Assembly (NCBI RefSeq): GCF_024763615.1
Contig: NC_077222.1
Coordinates: 7,130,001-7,194,000, forward strand
Reading direction: 5' to 3'
DNA: 64,000 bases
Source of the DNA: Phlebotomus papatasi
Taxonomy: Eukaryota; Arthropoda; Insecta; Diptera; Psychodidae
Part shown: positions 1 through 11,500 of the stretch, piece by piece
How positions within the stretch are numbered: the stretch's first letter is position 1
Layout of the letters: each line of letters starts with the position of its first letter
Notes under the pieces: generated by a model
Told to the model about the DNA's origin: nothing
Databases searched by the model: none
Seen by the model: only the letters and a program-made list of their open reading frames with translations
Translations under genes and position numbers: made by a program

Positions 1-31
1 TCAAAATGTCGTTTTTGATTAAAAATTTATT

Positions 32-216
32 CTAAAATAACTAATAAATCCCGCGACCCCAATAGGGATAAGCGCTTGAAAATGAATGAATGAATAACTA
101 ATGAATATTAGATATTAAATAATTATAAAATATCAACGCGATTGCAATTTTTTTCCCTGTTTTCGTACACATTTCACGAGATATCTCCAAAACTACGTAG
201 GTTGGCAATTTAGGGT
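32..216 (+). mobile_element. LINE 3' end fragment, left of assembly gap
   Basis: Contains 'cccgcgaccccaataggg' followed by 'ataagcgcttgaaaatga' and a (tgaa)n run, the look of a non-LTR retrotransposon 3' tail with a simple-repeat end. The same block recurs after the gap at 717-902, and a diverged version of the tail, with part of an upstream coding end, lies at 42288-42705. No protein-coding part is present here. Confidence 0.5.
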
Positions 217-716
217 NNNNNNNNNNNNNNNNNNNNNNNNNNNNNNNNNNNNNNNNNNNNNNNNNNNNNNNNNNNNNNNNNNNNNNNNNNNNNNNNNNNN
301 NNNNNNNNNNNNNNNNNNNNNNNNNNNNNNNNNNNNNNNNNNNNNNNNNNNNNNNNNNNNNNNNNNNNNNNNNNNNNNNNNNNNNNNNNNNNNNNNNNNN
401 NNNNNNNNNNNNNNNNNNNNNNNNNNNNNNNNNNNNNNNNNNNNNNNNNNNNNNNNNNNNNNNNNNNNNNNNNNNNNNNNNNNNNNNNNNNNNNNNNNNN
501 NNNNNNNNNNNNNNNNNNNNNNNNNNNNNNNNNNNNNNNNNNNNNNNNNNNNNNNNNNNNNNNNNNNNNNNNNNNNNNNNNNNNNNNNNNNNNNNNNNNN
601 NNNNNNNNNNNNNNNNNNNNNNNNNNNNNNNNNNNNNNNNNNNNNNNNNNNNNNNNNNNNNNNNNNNNNNNNNNNNNNNNNNNNNNNNNNNNNNNNNNNN
701 NNNNNNNNNNNNNNNN
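217..716. other. assembly gap (500 N)
   Basis: Exactly 500 undetermined bases, a conventional placeholder length, so the true gap size is probably unknown. The sequence on both sides is the same 185-bp block, so the gap may hide a tandem duplication or be a scaffolding artefact. Confidence 0.95.
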
Positions 717-902
717 CTAAAATAACTAATGAATCCCGCGACCCCAATAGGGATAAGCGCTTGAAAATGAATGAATGAATAACTAATGAATATTAGATAT
801 TAAATAATTATAAAATATCAACGTGATTGCAAAATTTTTTCCCTGTTTTCGTACACATTTCACGAGATATCTCCAAAACTACGTAGGTTACCAATTTAGG
901 GT
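717..902 (+). mobile_element. LINE 3' end fragment, right of gap (near copy of 32-216)
   Basis: Matches 32-216 almost base for base; visible differences include 'aataaatccc' versus 'aatgaatccc', 'caacgcg' versus 'caacgtg', and an A-run/T-run difference. It ends 'acgtaggttaccaatttagggt' and then runs into unique sequence. Confidence 0.5.
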
Positions 903-1595
903 TTTCGGTTGCCTCTTCGATATTAAATTGGCTTTTATTTTGTATCAGTATTTTTTGCTAATTCATTATACAATGACAGAAAACAGCTAATAAACTCAAA
1001 AGTTTTTTCGGCTCGCTAGAAACATATGGGAAACATAGGAAATGTCATGCCCCTGGTAGACCGTGTGGCCTATTCGACACATGTCAACCCAGTCGATGGC
1101 CATAACCCAGCAATCCTAATCCTTTATTCTTTTGACACGCCCAACCCCTTTCGGACTCTTATTGTTAGGTAATTGTTCTCAGTCTTCAGTGAGTGAGCAT
1201 CAGTCGCCGTGGACGGTTCACTCTCATGAAGTGAAAAAAGGATGGCACCTTCAGTTCTCCAATTTCCCTCTAAGTTTGTAATTTTATTTAGGTGATCCCC
1301 ATCCGAGCTTACATTCACATATTTCTTAGGGAAACTGGGCTTTAATGAAATGTAATTTAGAGAGACAAACAATTGTAGATTTAAATTAATTTATAGTAAG
1401 CCGTAGCTTCCTTCAGAAATATACGAAAAAATCGTAATATCAAAGTAGCCCCACTTCCTCCTAAAAAAAACTTTCGATTGGCGTTGAAAGTAATCGATTT
1501 GGTCGACAAAAGAAGGTTAGAAATTGCAATTATTCGTGTTAAATTAGTTTTTTTTTTCTGACATTAATATCTCTTTGTGGTACTTTTAGAATTAT
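903..1595. other. intergenic, nothing recognised
   Basis: AT-rich sequence without a supported gene. An open frame on the minus strand (1124-1372) has no recognisable domain and no splice context. Confidence 0.5.
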
Positions 1596-2460
1596 TTGAA
1601 AAAAGATTTTGTCAAGTTAACAAAAACAGTTTGTCAAAATGATGTTTTTGCATACAGAATATCGAAATGTTTCGTAAAATTTTGTAAAAAGTTTGTCGAA
1701 ACGATGTTTTCCATAAAATATGTGGGAGAAGTTTCGTCATATTCGGAAATATTATCACTTCTTGGAAATTATAAGCAGCCACCTCATTTTTTGGCGATTT
1801 TGAGATTTTAAAACGCTTATTAGAAAGAGAATTTAATAAATTTTTAGATGTATGAGTCATTAAATTTTGTTATTATAATTTTTTCACAATTTTACTCTTT
1901 ATGATTGCTTGTGGAATTTTGTTTGAAATAAACTGTCACAACATAGATTTGTCATTCAAATTTTTGTCAAACAGGGGACTAACTCAAGCAAGTCGTTATA
2001 ATTTGGTATTTATAGATTGGTACTAATGTTATAGATTGGCGTTGAAAGTAATAGATTTCGTTGATGAGAAAAAAAAGTTTGTTACACGACAAATTTGATC
2101 TTGCTAAATTTTTGTTAATGCTGATTTGACAAACCTATTCATATTGTATAAAATATTATTTTACAAAAATATTTTTTTTTAGAAACGCTTAACAAAAAAC
2201 AAAACGACAAACTTTTCCTTCAAGGTACCCTAAAAAAAAGATTTGTCACCTTTTTGTTTAAAATTTGTCAAAAGGATATTTTGACAAATCTCTTTTTACC
2301 TTCTTTTGCAGAGCAGTTTGAGGAAATTTGTCACTTTTTGTCAATATTTTGCCAAAAGGATGTTTCTTTGAAAATGAAAAAGTTTTGTCAAATTGGAAAA
2401 TAACATCCTTTGACAAATTTTTTACAAAATCCATTGAACGACGTTACAAACCTTTTTTGT
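1596..2460. repeat. TTTGTCAAA-rich foldback repeat region
   Basis: Many copies of 'tttgtcaaa' and its complement 'tttgacaaa' occur in both orientations, often with 'aggatgttt' or 'aggatatttt' between them (for example 2250-2300 and 2385-2425). This looks like one or more decayed foldback elements. The two short open frames here are by-products of the repeat. Confidence 0.45.
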
Positions 2461-2636
2461 ACTAAGTACGCTCGTTTAACTCATTCGATAGAACATTTAA
2501 GCTGTTGCAGTATTAGCTGGAGTTGTTCCCCTTTTAATGCTAAATGAGTAACGTGATCAATGTTCTATTTTTATGATTAATTTTAAAGATATTTAATTAA
2601 TCTAATTAATATGACTTTTTAATAATATTCTGGATA

Positions 2637-3062
2637 TAGGGTAAGTGTGCCAAATTTCGGCATAGTTGCATGCAAGCGTCAAAGTCTTAAGTTTGAAATG
2701 TATTTAAATACAAATTGATTTTTTTATTCTTTCTTCTGAAAGAGTGTTGCTTGGAACCTTGTAAAGAGTTTACCGTCTTTATTTACTCTAAAATCATTCT
2801 TAATACATTTTAAAATGAATAAAAATATAGACATAGCATTGGTGCCCTATTTCGGCCACCTTCATTCTCATAGTTTCTTGCCCTTCGGGAATTCTTCTAA
2901 TGTCTTTTTTAGATCATCTTGTTCGTCGAAGCGACATTTTTTGTTATTCTTTTGCATTGTATAATCTCTAGAGTACGTAAAATCTAAAAGTTCATGGAAA
3001 TTCGAGGAACAAATAAGGTGGCCGAAATTGCAAGCAGGCCGGAATTAGGCACACTTACCCTA
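2637..3062. mobile_element. MITE with TAGGGTAAGTGTGCC ends, copy 1
   Basis: The terminal inverted repeats are 'tagggtaagtgtgcc' on the left and 'ggcacacttacccta' on the right, and 'ggc(c)gaaatt' pairs recur inside the ends. A second copy of the family is at 27387-27760. There is no coding capacity, so it is a non-autonomous DNA element; a TA duplication is likely because both ends finish in TA. Confidence 0.75.
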
Positions 3063-4155
3063 TCTTTGTATCCCATTGTTGGATACTTTTAACTTTTAAC
3101 CTTAATTTTTTATCTGATCTAATTAAGTGGTATTGGAAATATTTATCAATATCACGGGAAGAAATTTGATAAATAATAATAAATTGTTATAAATTGTCTC
3201 CAAGGTTGATCTCAATGCACGACACCTGAATTTAGTGCAATATGCTTTAAACAGCTGTTGCTATGAAAATATATTTCCCGAGGAAAATGCTGCGTTGGTA
3301 GTAAGAGATGGTGACAATATGAGTTAGATAAAAGGTTTCATTGATTCTATTGTAAATCACGACTGAATTAATTGAAAGTATAGCTAAATTATTAAGGTAT
3401 AATCTATGGACATGTTGGAAAATATCATTAGATTTGTTTAAAATGCACTGAAATTGATTTATTGATATTAATGAACACTGGTGCTGAATGCAAATCAGAT
3501 AAACAATTATGCAAATAAATTTAATACATGGAAAATGGAAATTGGCGTGGAAAGTGATACTGTGGGGCTGAGAGTGTTAACTGAAGGAAGTCCAAAAGGG
3601 ATGTTGACGATGTTGATTTAGGAATTGATTTCATGGGAATGGGGCCAATGCTTTCCGGAGATTATATTCTATTCTCTTGTATCAGATGTTATGATAGAGT
3701 TATGGGTAGAAAATGACAAAAGCCTGTCTCAATATAGACATCTTGTGAATGGCTTATCGGGCATTGTTAGCTTTGACATGGGTTAAGAAAATTCCCATTG
3801 AGGGCAGAATATCAGAAAATTAATTCATCTTTGGGCTATGTCCACAAAATGGGCAGTTTGCTGGTAAAGTTGGCAAATTGAATAAATAATCCATGACCCT
3901 GAATGATAAAACGATAAATCAAATGACAAGAAACAAGAAAACAAGAGTGGGATATAAATTCACTTTTGCGTAACTTTAGATTGTCTTTAAGCACGGCTCT
4001 TGGTGCTTGAAAAGATAGAGGAGCTATATGGAGGAGGAGGAATTGCATTTGTAACAATGTGTACTGACCCACCAGCAGCCCCCCATGTCGATCCTCCAAG
4101 AGGAGAGCGATTGTGATTCTGTGGCGGGGGCACATGATATCGAATCACTCCAGCT
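3063..4155. other. intergenic upstream of Dat
   Basis: No repeat or gene is recognised in about 1.1 kb. The sequence just before the TATA box (about 4020-4140) is less AT-rich than its surroundings and is a candidate proximal regulatory region. The minus-strand open frame at 3836-4135 has no recognisable domain. Confidence 0.4.
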
Positions 4156-4163
4156 TATATAAA
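4156..4163 (+). promoter_or_regulatory. TATA box of the Dat gene
   Basis: 'TATATAAA' sits 276 bp before the Dat start codon. A start site would be expected near 4185-4195, where 'caagtcaatcg' occurs, giving a 5' UTR of about 250 bases. This is placed by sequence only. Confidence 0.55.
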
Positions 4164-4438
4164 GAGTCAGCACCTTTTCATTCTTGATTTCAAGTCAATC
4201 GCACAACTCCGAAGTGGATGATACCCATCATCTCTCTTAGTTCTTTTCAAGAGAAGTTGTTGGGATTTCAGTCGGAGTGAGATTACAAAGTTTGTTTTGC
4301 ATTCCTCCCCATTATCCTTTTATTTTCTCAATCAAAAACTTAGCATTTCTGTGATTGTTTTTTGCTTTTGCATGTGATTGTTCGTTTTGTGAAAAAAAAG
4401 AAATATTCTTTTAATTTTGCTTTACCGTGTTCATCACA

Positions 4439-7400
4439 ATGGAAGTTCAGTTGCAACCAAAAGTTCAATTAAACCCCCAAACAAAGGCATACAATGAGGA
4501 TTTCATCGAATATGGGGTGAGTGATGGATATTACAAATTGATTCTTTTTTTGCCAATTCTTCAAACTTAACACGTGAATAGCATTGCAAGATCAATGACA
4601 AAATCCTCTTTGCAACAGATTTCCAATTTGCTGTCGTTGCGGAGAGGAAGTGGAGTGTCGACGAAGAAAATGTCTACACCAGCAGTTGCTCCTGCCACAG
4701 AGAAAATCCACTATGAACCAGTCACAGAAAAGGATTCTGAGGAAATATTGATATTACTGAAAAAATTCTTTTTCAAAGTAAGTTTTCTTTAGCACGGTAT
4801 CTTTTATTTGATTTTACCTGTGATGGGTTTTTCATTCACATTAAAAGGATCAACCAGGAAACGAATAGGGGAAAGCGCGCTACCTTCGGACGATTTATGT
4901 TTCGCACAAATCATTTTTTTTCAATGTGTTGTAAATGAATTTGGTCCATTATAATATTATATTTTAATAGCTAGTCCAATCTCAAAACCTAGAGGCTTCA
5001 GGCCTGAGCTAAAATAAAAGCCGAAGTGAATTTGGTGGTGCCAGTTGGGATTCTTCGAAATGCCGCGAAAATTCACGTAGAGAAAATGAGAGGTTTTTAA
5101 TGTGAAGATTGTTTAATTCCTTAGAGTTAAGTCATTTTCACAAGAAAATCCTTTTAATAATTTATTTGAATACAGTTATTTGGGTTAATTGTGAATAATT
5201 GACGATATAATAACAAAAACATTGGGATGAAATTTTGAGCTGGAAGACTCATATTCTTTTGAGCTGTCCCAAAATTCAGGATAGGTTTGAGAAAAACCCT
5301 TTTGTACAACACTATTTTGGTTAATAAGGAATGCAAAAGTACAAATCACAAGAAGGGACACGACCTGCTAATAAGGATAAAATAGAGAAGTAAATATTTT
5401 GTCGCATTTCAGAGATTTTTTGCAACCGCAGCGCCGCCAGACGTTTGTCAATTGAATTATTTGTGTCTCAATCTCTCTCTCACAGTTGAATTGGGCGCGA
5501 TTTAGGAAGCTTGTTATTTGAAATGATATTTTCTTTAAATTTCTTCATACTTCTTCATATAAAAGATCATTTAGCCCTATCTCGTGAGCTTGAGCATTCC
5601 GCAAAGCTGGGACGCTTTGCCGTTTCTATTTATCAACAATGCTTTACAAGTATTTCTAGGGTTACATTTTTAATTACTTTTAATTAAAACTCGCAATTAA
5701 AGACATTCAGCTGCGTTTGCATTTACAAAAAGTATATTCCATTAACTTTTTATGCTTAGAATATTTATTTTCTGAGACTGTCAATTAAACTTATTTTAAA
5801 GAAAGTAGAGTTTGTAAAAACGTATGACGCAAACACTTTTGATCATTAAAAACCTAAGACTTTCATAAACTGTATATAAAAAATTGCGGTTAAACTAATG
5901 ACTTTATTAATTGATAAAATATTAAAATTTCATTTGAAGACTTTTTTTAATAAATGGATCCTCGAGGTGCTTTCTACGAATTGTTTTTCGAGGTTAAGGT
6001 TCATATAACCTAACATTTCAAAACACATTTTTCAGTTCTAATCAGAAGTTATGTGTAACTTAATTTCTAATACGAATCATAAAAGGAATAAAACAATTCA
6101 GAAATAATTAAATTAGTTAACATCTGTTACGCCCTAGAGACACTTACGACTTAAGCCGAGAAGCGACTTAACGTAATGATAATCAAAATAACGATTTGAC
6201 TAAATCCTAATAATTTTACAATTAATTAAACTGTTTCTCGGCCTAATGTGAGAAACGGATAACTCAGAAACTGATGGAAATGTGATTTTATCATTATTTT
6301 GATTATAATTACATTAAGCCGTCTTTCGGCTTAAGTCGTAAATGTCTCTAGGGCATTATAATCAAAGTTCAGAAATTGTAATTGGATTTATTAAAATATA
6401 GAAAACTATTAACTTTATTTGCCGTCTTTATTATTGATCAAAATTTATTCTAAACGGCAAACAAATTTTATTACACAAAATTACGTCTTTGATTTTTAAG
6501 GTTATGCTTAACATAACCTTAATAGTTCTAATCATAAGGATAGATAGTGTTTTTTTCATAAAAATTGTGGAAATTGGGATCGATTGCGAACAACTTCCTG
6601 AAGTAGCGCAGGCGTGGGCTACTCATCTGGATGTCCTACGCTCCTAACCCCAATTGGAACGAATCGTTTAAAATAAACGAATTACTGAATGAATTGTGGA
6701 AGTATCGAAGAAATTCTCACAATACTCCCATAATACCTTTTCCTAATTAATCTCGAATTGAAATTAAGACAGGATTTTTCAGTCTGAATTTACTTTTTAG
6801 GTTATGTTAACCATAACCTCAAATTGGAAACTACAGTAGAGTCTCGCTATAGTCCATATTTGGTTTCAGATTTGACACTTGGGTCGCACTATAGTCCATG
6901 TAATTTTTTAAAATTATCAACGATTTTTAGTATTGAAATTGCTCGACGGCTTCCACTTTCTTTGCGATTGTGGTACTTGCCCTCGCTCTCTTTATTATGG
7001 ATCACAATTATCACAACTACTTAATAAAGTTTGGCAAAAATATTACAATAATTATGACAACATTGCATGTCGCGTACTAAAAAACATAATCTAACTTAAA
7101 ATCAGTGTTTTGAAATCAACGGTCGATAACTTGTGGACTATAGAGCGATGGCCTATAGCGAGACTCTACTGTAACTCCTTACTGTGTTATCACACTTGTA
7201 CATTAAAATTTTAATATGATTCACATTAATTGTCGCTGGTGAGAGTCCAAATGTGTAATTTGTGTGTTTGAATCATTTTATATTCAAAATTTGATCTATT
7301 TGTTGATAAAAAAGTAAGACTTGGCTCGCAAAATTTGATATAAATTGATTTATAGCATTAATGAGAAAAATTAATGCGATTTTCTCTTTAATTTTTTAAT

Positions 7401-8333
7401 GTGAAAAATATTTATACTTTAGGTAAATTTAAACTTATTTTTGCAGGCTAAGTCCACTTCTTTATCAATAAGTAGAAAAACCCCAAATATTAAGTGACTC
7501 AAAGACACAAATAACATATTTGGATGCTCACAAGCGACAATTAATGTGAATCACATTAAAATTTTAATGTGCAAGTGTGATAACGCCGTTAAACTTGTCC
7601 TTAATTGAAGAGTTGTATAATTGTATTTATGAATAGATCTTACAAAAATTATACCTAATCACATACCTTTCCTTTTACCAGGATGAACCTTTGAATACGT
7701 ATCTGGATTTAGGAGAATGCAAAGAACTGGAGCTGTACTCTACAAAATGTATAAAAGAAAAGTGTTCCTTCAAAGCACTAAATTCCAAGAATGAAATTGT
7801 AGGAGTATTCCTCAACGGACTTATTCATAGACCAGTGAGTTTTGCTGAACGAGGATTTCTCAATCAAAAGCAAGGAAAGAAAACCTTTTCTATTTTCTTT
7901 TTTGCAGAAAGAAGGAGAGGAACCTGTAAAATTGGCTGATGGCTGTGAACACAAGAAATTCAGAAAAATAATGGGATTGATGGACTATATCGATACGAAA
8001 TTCAATCTTTTCGATCTCTACCCAGACATCGATGTGGCTCTGGATGGAAAAATCCTCTCAGTGGACAGTAACTACCGTGGAATGGGCATTTCTGTTGAGC
8101 TCACGAACCTTACCATTGAGCATATGCGACAGAATAACATTCCACTTATGCATGTGCTGTGTTCTAGTCACTTTTCTGCCCGCGTGATGGAGAAGCTGGA
8201 CTTTGAGGAGGTCTTTAGGATGCCCTATACCGATTATTTGGACAGCAATGGGGAGCAAATTCTCTGTCCAGCCCATCCACATGTAGCGTGTCGGACTTTA
8301 GTGAAGAGAATCATTCCAACGGCCCAGAAATAA
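4439..8333 (+). CDS. Dat: dopamine (arylalkylamine) N-acetyltransferase, 4 exons
   Basis: GNAT-family enzyme that moves acetyl from acetyl-CoA to dopamine, serotonin and related amines; in insects it supplies N-acetyldopamine for cuticle tanning and inactivates amines. Exons are 4439-4516, 4619-4777, 7682-7834 and 7908-8333 (271 aa, all junctions phase 0). It matches Drosophila Dat closely along its length, for example 'FFFKDEPLNTYLDLGE' and 'VLCSSHFSARVMEKLDF'. The acetyl-CoA loop 'NYRGMGI' is at residues 185-191. The family catalytic triad is present: Glu81 (of KDEP), Ser216 and Ser220. It has no signal peptide, so it is cytosolic. The long start at 4439 gives an N-terminus beginning MEVQ, as I recall for the long fly isoform. 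An in-frame Met at 4670 (MSTPAVAP) could start a short isoform of 228 aa. Intron 2 (4778-7681) carries MITEs. Confidence 0.93.
4595..4597 (+). promoter_or_regulatory. possible alternative Dat start inside intron 1
   Basis: An ATG inside intron 1 (4517-4618) reads in frame through the splice acceptor into exon 2 (MTKSSLQQ then ISNLL). A transcript starting inside this intron, or retaining it, would encode a Dat variant with a different N-terminus. Drosophila Dat is known to have more than one N-terminal isoform; its use here is inference. Confidence 0.3.
4778..6130. other. first half of Dat intron 2
   Basis: Intronic, AT-rich, no gene. Position 4868 onward ('aggggaaagcgcgctacc') resembles one end of the hairpin elements seen elsewhere, without a visible partner. 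Position 5580-5630 ('cgtgagcttgagcattccgc' through 'gacgctttgccg') is a short sequence that recurs in diverged form near 10245 and 57190. Confidence 0.45.
6131..6353. mobile_element. foldback MITE with GCCCTAGAGACA ends
   Basis: The left arm starts 'gccctagagacacttacgac' and the right arm ends with its near-perfect complement 'gtcgtaaatgtctctagggc'. The arms continue through 'ttaagccga', then diverge around 'taatgataatcaaaataa' / 'ttattttgattataatta'. About 223 bp, non-coding, within Dat intron 2. Confidence 0.75.
6834..7171. mobile_element. TA-flanked MITE with CAGTAGAGTCTCGC ends
   Basis: It begins 'CAGTAGAGTCTCGCTATAG' and ends with the complement 'CTATAGCGAGACTCTACTG'; TA lies directly outside both ends (6832-6833 and 7172-7173). 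The CAGTAGA terminus and TA duplication fit the Tc1/mariner superfamily, perhaps pogo-like. It is 338 bp and non-coding. Relatives with the same first seven bases are at 10752, 16076 and 45668. Confidence 0.75.
7186..7584. mobile_element. MITE with GTTATCACACTTG ends and long inverted arms
   Basis: Left arm 'gttatcacacttgtacatta' is mirrored by 'taatgtgcaagtgtgataac' at the right. The arms extend about 55 bp, through 'attcacattaattgtcgc' and its complement. 399 bp, just upstream of Dat exon 3. Confidence 0.75.
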
Positions 8334-8452
8334 TGGACAGAAGAGGAGAGCACAGAAGATACGTCAATTAGAATTTGTTGCGTGTTCATTTGAAATTTAT
8401 CAAAATGTTCCAGAGTACGGTGAATGTTTAAAAGAAATTGTGCCAAAATTAC

Positions 8453-8458
8453 AATAAA
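8453..8458 (+). terminator. Dat polyadenylation signal
   Basis: AATAAA lies 120 bp after the Dat stop codon. The opposing DNAJC4-like gene has its own signal at 8517-8522 on the other strand, so the two mRNA 3' ends meet or nearly meet between about 8470 and 8500. Confidence 0.65.
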
Positions 8459-8516
8459 AAGCACTCCTGAATCCACGAAAAAAAACTACATTTTTATCCT
8501 GTTTCTACAAAAATAA

Positions 8517-8522
8517 TTTATT
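8517..8522 (-). terminator. DNAJC4-like gene polyadenylation signal
   Basis: AATAAA on the minus strand, only 34 bp beyond the stop codon at 8556, giving a very short 3' UTR. Confidence 0.6.
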
Positions 8523-8555
8523 CAGTCTAATTAAATTTAATATCAATTGCGTCAC

Positions 8556-11500
8556 TCATTCCTTCAGTTTATCCCTCAAGCGTTTGAGCTGCAACTCATT
8601 GCCGTACTTAGAAGCATCATCTTTCACCTGAGCATGTTGATGACTAGTTTCTGTGGATTGAAGATCCAATTTCTCCCTCTTGAAAGTCATTGAAGATCTT
8701 TGGTAAATAGATAGAAACGTGAGAACGTGGCTAAAACGGTAGGAGGAGCATTCAATCTCACCGAATTGCCAGAATCTGGAGAGCCACTCCAATTCCCGCA
8801 AATATCAAACATAGCACCACAATTACATAATTCGATACCTTCTTCACACCTTTAAGTCCATAGTAGTCCTCATTGGTCCTAATCGAATTTATAGGTAGAG
8901 TAAATAATTAGTTTTCCGACGGAAGGTGACTTGAGATCTTATCTTTGGGGGACTGAGGGAGAATTACTTTAAGCACCACGCTTCACCGCTTTTCCGCAAT
9001 CGATTGCTCAATCAAGCATGCAAATTGAGACGTGATTAGCGTCAATTGCAACGTCATTAATTGCACTTTAATTTAGAATATCTTCTCCATATGCCCCCTA
9101 TAAGGGAAGAGCACCAGCGATCGGCAGTGTTCCTCGGATCGTCAGGTTAATACCACATTGTTGCTCCAAATTAAATTTTTTTTTTAAATTATTAGCTACT
9201 TTTTACTATTTAACTCTTACAAGAATTCATTGCATTAGCTCAGATTTAATTTATAAAACCAATTTTCTGTGAGACACCTGATTCAATTCGTGACGATCCG
9301 AGGTACAGAGTGCAAGTTTTCATTAACAAATATTTTTTATTACTTAATCATAAATATTTAAAAATGAAATGAACAGATATAGTTAAATGGATAATTAATA
9401 GACTAATTAACAAAAACAAAGATATCAAAAAGTGTTATGGGGCTTATATTTTCAACTAAATATGGAGCATGTCTGTAAACATTCCGATCCGTGGTGCTCT
9501 TCCCTTATATAGTAGCTGCAAGATTGCCAATTAATCAATGGGCGTAACGAGATTACTCTAAGACGCTGATAGAAATTATCTGACCAAAGTTATTCTAAAA
9601 CGTATTAATACCTTGCAGGTGAGATTCATACGGCTCGTGTATTGCAATCGACGCGAGGAATTAAAATCATCGAAGAGACTTTATAATAGAAGAGAGCATG
9701 AATTAGGCATCCTAATAATAAATTCCACAATCCAAATTTTATTCAAGTTTTCACTATTCTGGCTTCGAAACGGTAAGAGATATTGACTTCCGGTCTTCGG
9801 TGACCCCCCATAAATCAACATTCTTCTTTCTTCTTCTTCTCTTTTATTGAATAGGACGTCATCCATTGGATGGTTTCCCGTAAAGTCAACATTCTCTAGC
9901 AAACTTTCAGCGACACCTTTTACTAGAAAAGTCGCCATCTTGAATTATTCAAGGCGTTTAAGGTAAAAGTTAAACCACCCTGAACATTTATTTTTCAACA
10001 GATTTCGTCAAATTTAGATTTATTTGAAAGGTCTTGAAATCCCAAACTAGACTGTATCGGTAAAGCATCGATATAATTTTGTAATATTAATTTCAATGTG
10101 AATAATTTTTAAAATAATCTCTTCTGGATTAATTTTTAACTTCGAGATGGTATTATGATAATTTATAGACAAATTTGAATAGAAATTAAACTTATATGCA
10201 CCATGCTGCCAAAAAATTGCAAAAAAGAATATTTAGGCAGAGCTTCTTCTCGAGAGTTCGAGCAGCATGCAAAGCCTTGGACGCTTTGCCACCCTTTTAC
10301 ACTCGTAAATTAAAAAAAAAATGAACTGGTAAGTATTCAGTTAAATTGGATACCAAAAAAATTAAATTAGGGTAAAGTGATATAATTTGGAATTAGTGTT
10401 GCAAGTTGGACAATTCGCTGGTACAAGTTGGACATGGCTTTTTTCTTGATAAATACAGTACAAAATTTGTTTTTAAGCACAAGGAACCAAATTATAAAAC
10501 TAAAGCATTAAAAATATACAAATAAAAATGAAGTACTAAATTTATCAAGACCTGTCCAAATTGTACCATTGTCCAACTTGTACCACTTTACCCTAGACTA
10601 GTTGAAAAATAATTGTAAATAAAATGGTTGTAGGATTTTGGTTAGATTGGCATACTTTTGATCAGGAAATTTTCATGAAATCAAAATTCACAACCCATTC
10701 TTTCTCATACATTTTGAATATGTCTATTCCATTTTCTCTCACATTAAATTACAGTAGACTCTCTCTCAATCGGGAATATGGAGAAAAATGTCATCCGGTT
10801 TAGCGATAGATTTGAGCGTGAAATACTTTGTAAATTCCACAAAAAGTGCTCAATTATAAAGAATCACGATAAAATAGGAAGAACTACAACGAATTTGAGC
10901 GAATTAGCTTCATAATTAAACGTAAAAATTGTCAACAAATTTGTCGCCCGATTGAAAAAGAGCCGATTGAGTGAAAGTCTACTGTAGATTGATCTAAATT
11001 GAATTTGCTGTGATGTTTAAAAGAAGAAGAAGAGTGCGAAAGAGTAGAATAGGCATATGCAAAAGCATTGATAAAGAAAAGGACGTGCATTTTGATTTCT
11101 TGAAATTTTCCTGATCTAAAATGTACGCTGAAGTCATACAAATTTAAATTTGTCAGAAATTTTGCAAATAATATCACCAAAAAATGAAAATTTCAGTATA
11201 AACTGAAATTTTGGTAAGAAAAAAAATCCTATTTGGTTGGTAAAAATACACATTTCGTCAGTGAAGAGCAAAATTTGTTCAGTCTAAAAACAAATTTGAT
11301 CATTGTGGTAAATTTTAAACCTTGAAAAAGGTGAAGTAGTCTTGAAATTTCTAACAAAGGTAAAATGAATTGTGTTTAATTCTTTTCTAGCATCATCTTA
11401 AATGCTAATTATATAATCTAGACAATTTTTTTTGTATATTTCTGAAAATAAATAAATTAATGATAATAAACAATAAAAATAATAGGGTCATATTTTTGCT

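Noticed and set aside
193..747. Open frame across the start of the window
   Set aside because: It consists almost wholly of N from the assembly gap.
4574..4618. Acceptor at 4581 (aatag) for Dat exon 2
   Set aside because: It would put exon 1 (phase 0) out of frame with exon 2; the acceptor at 4618 (caacag) keeps frame.
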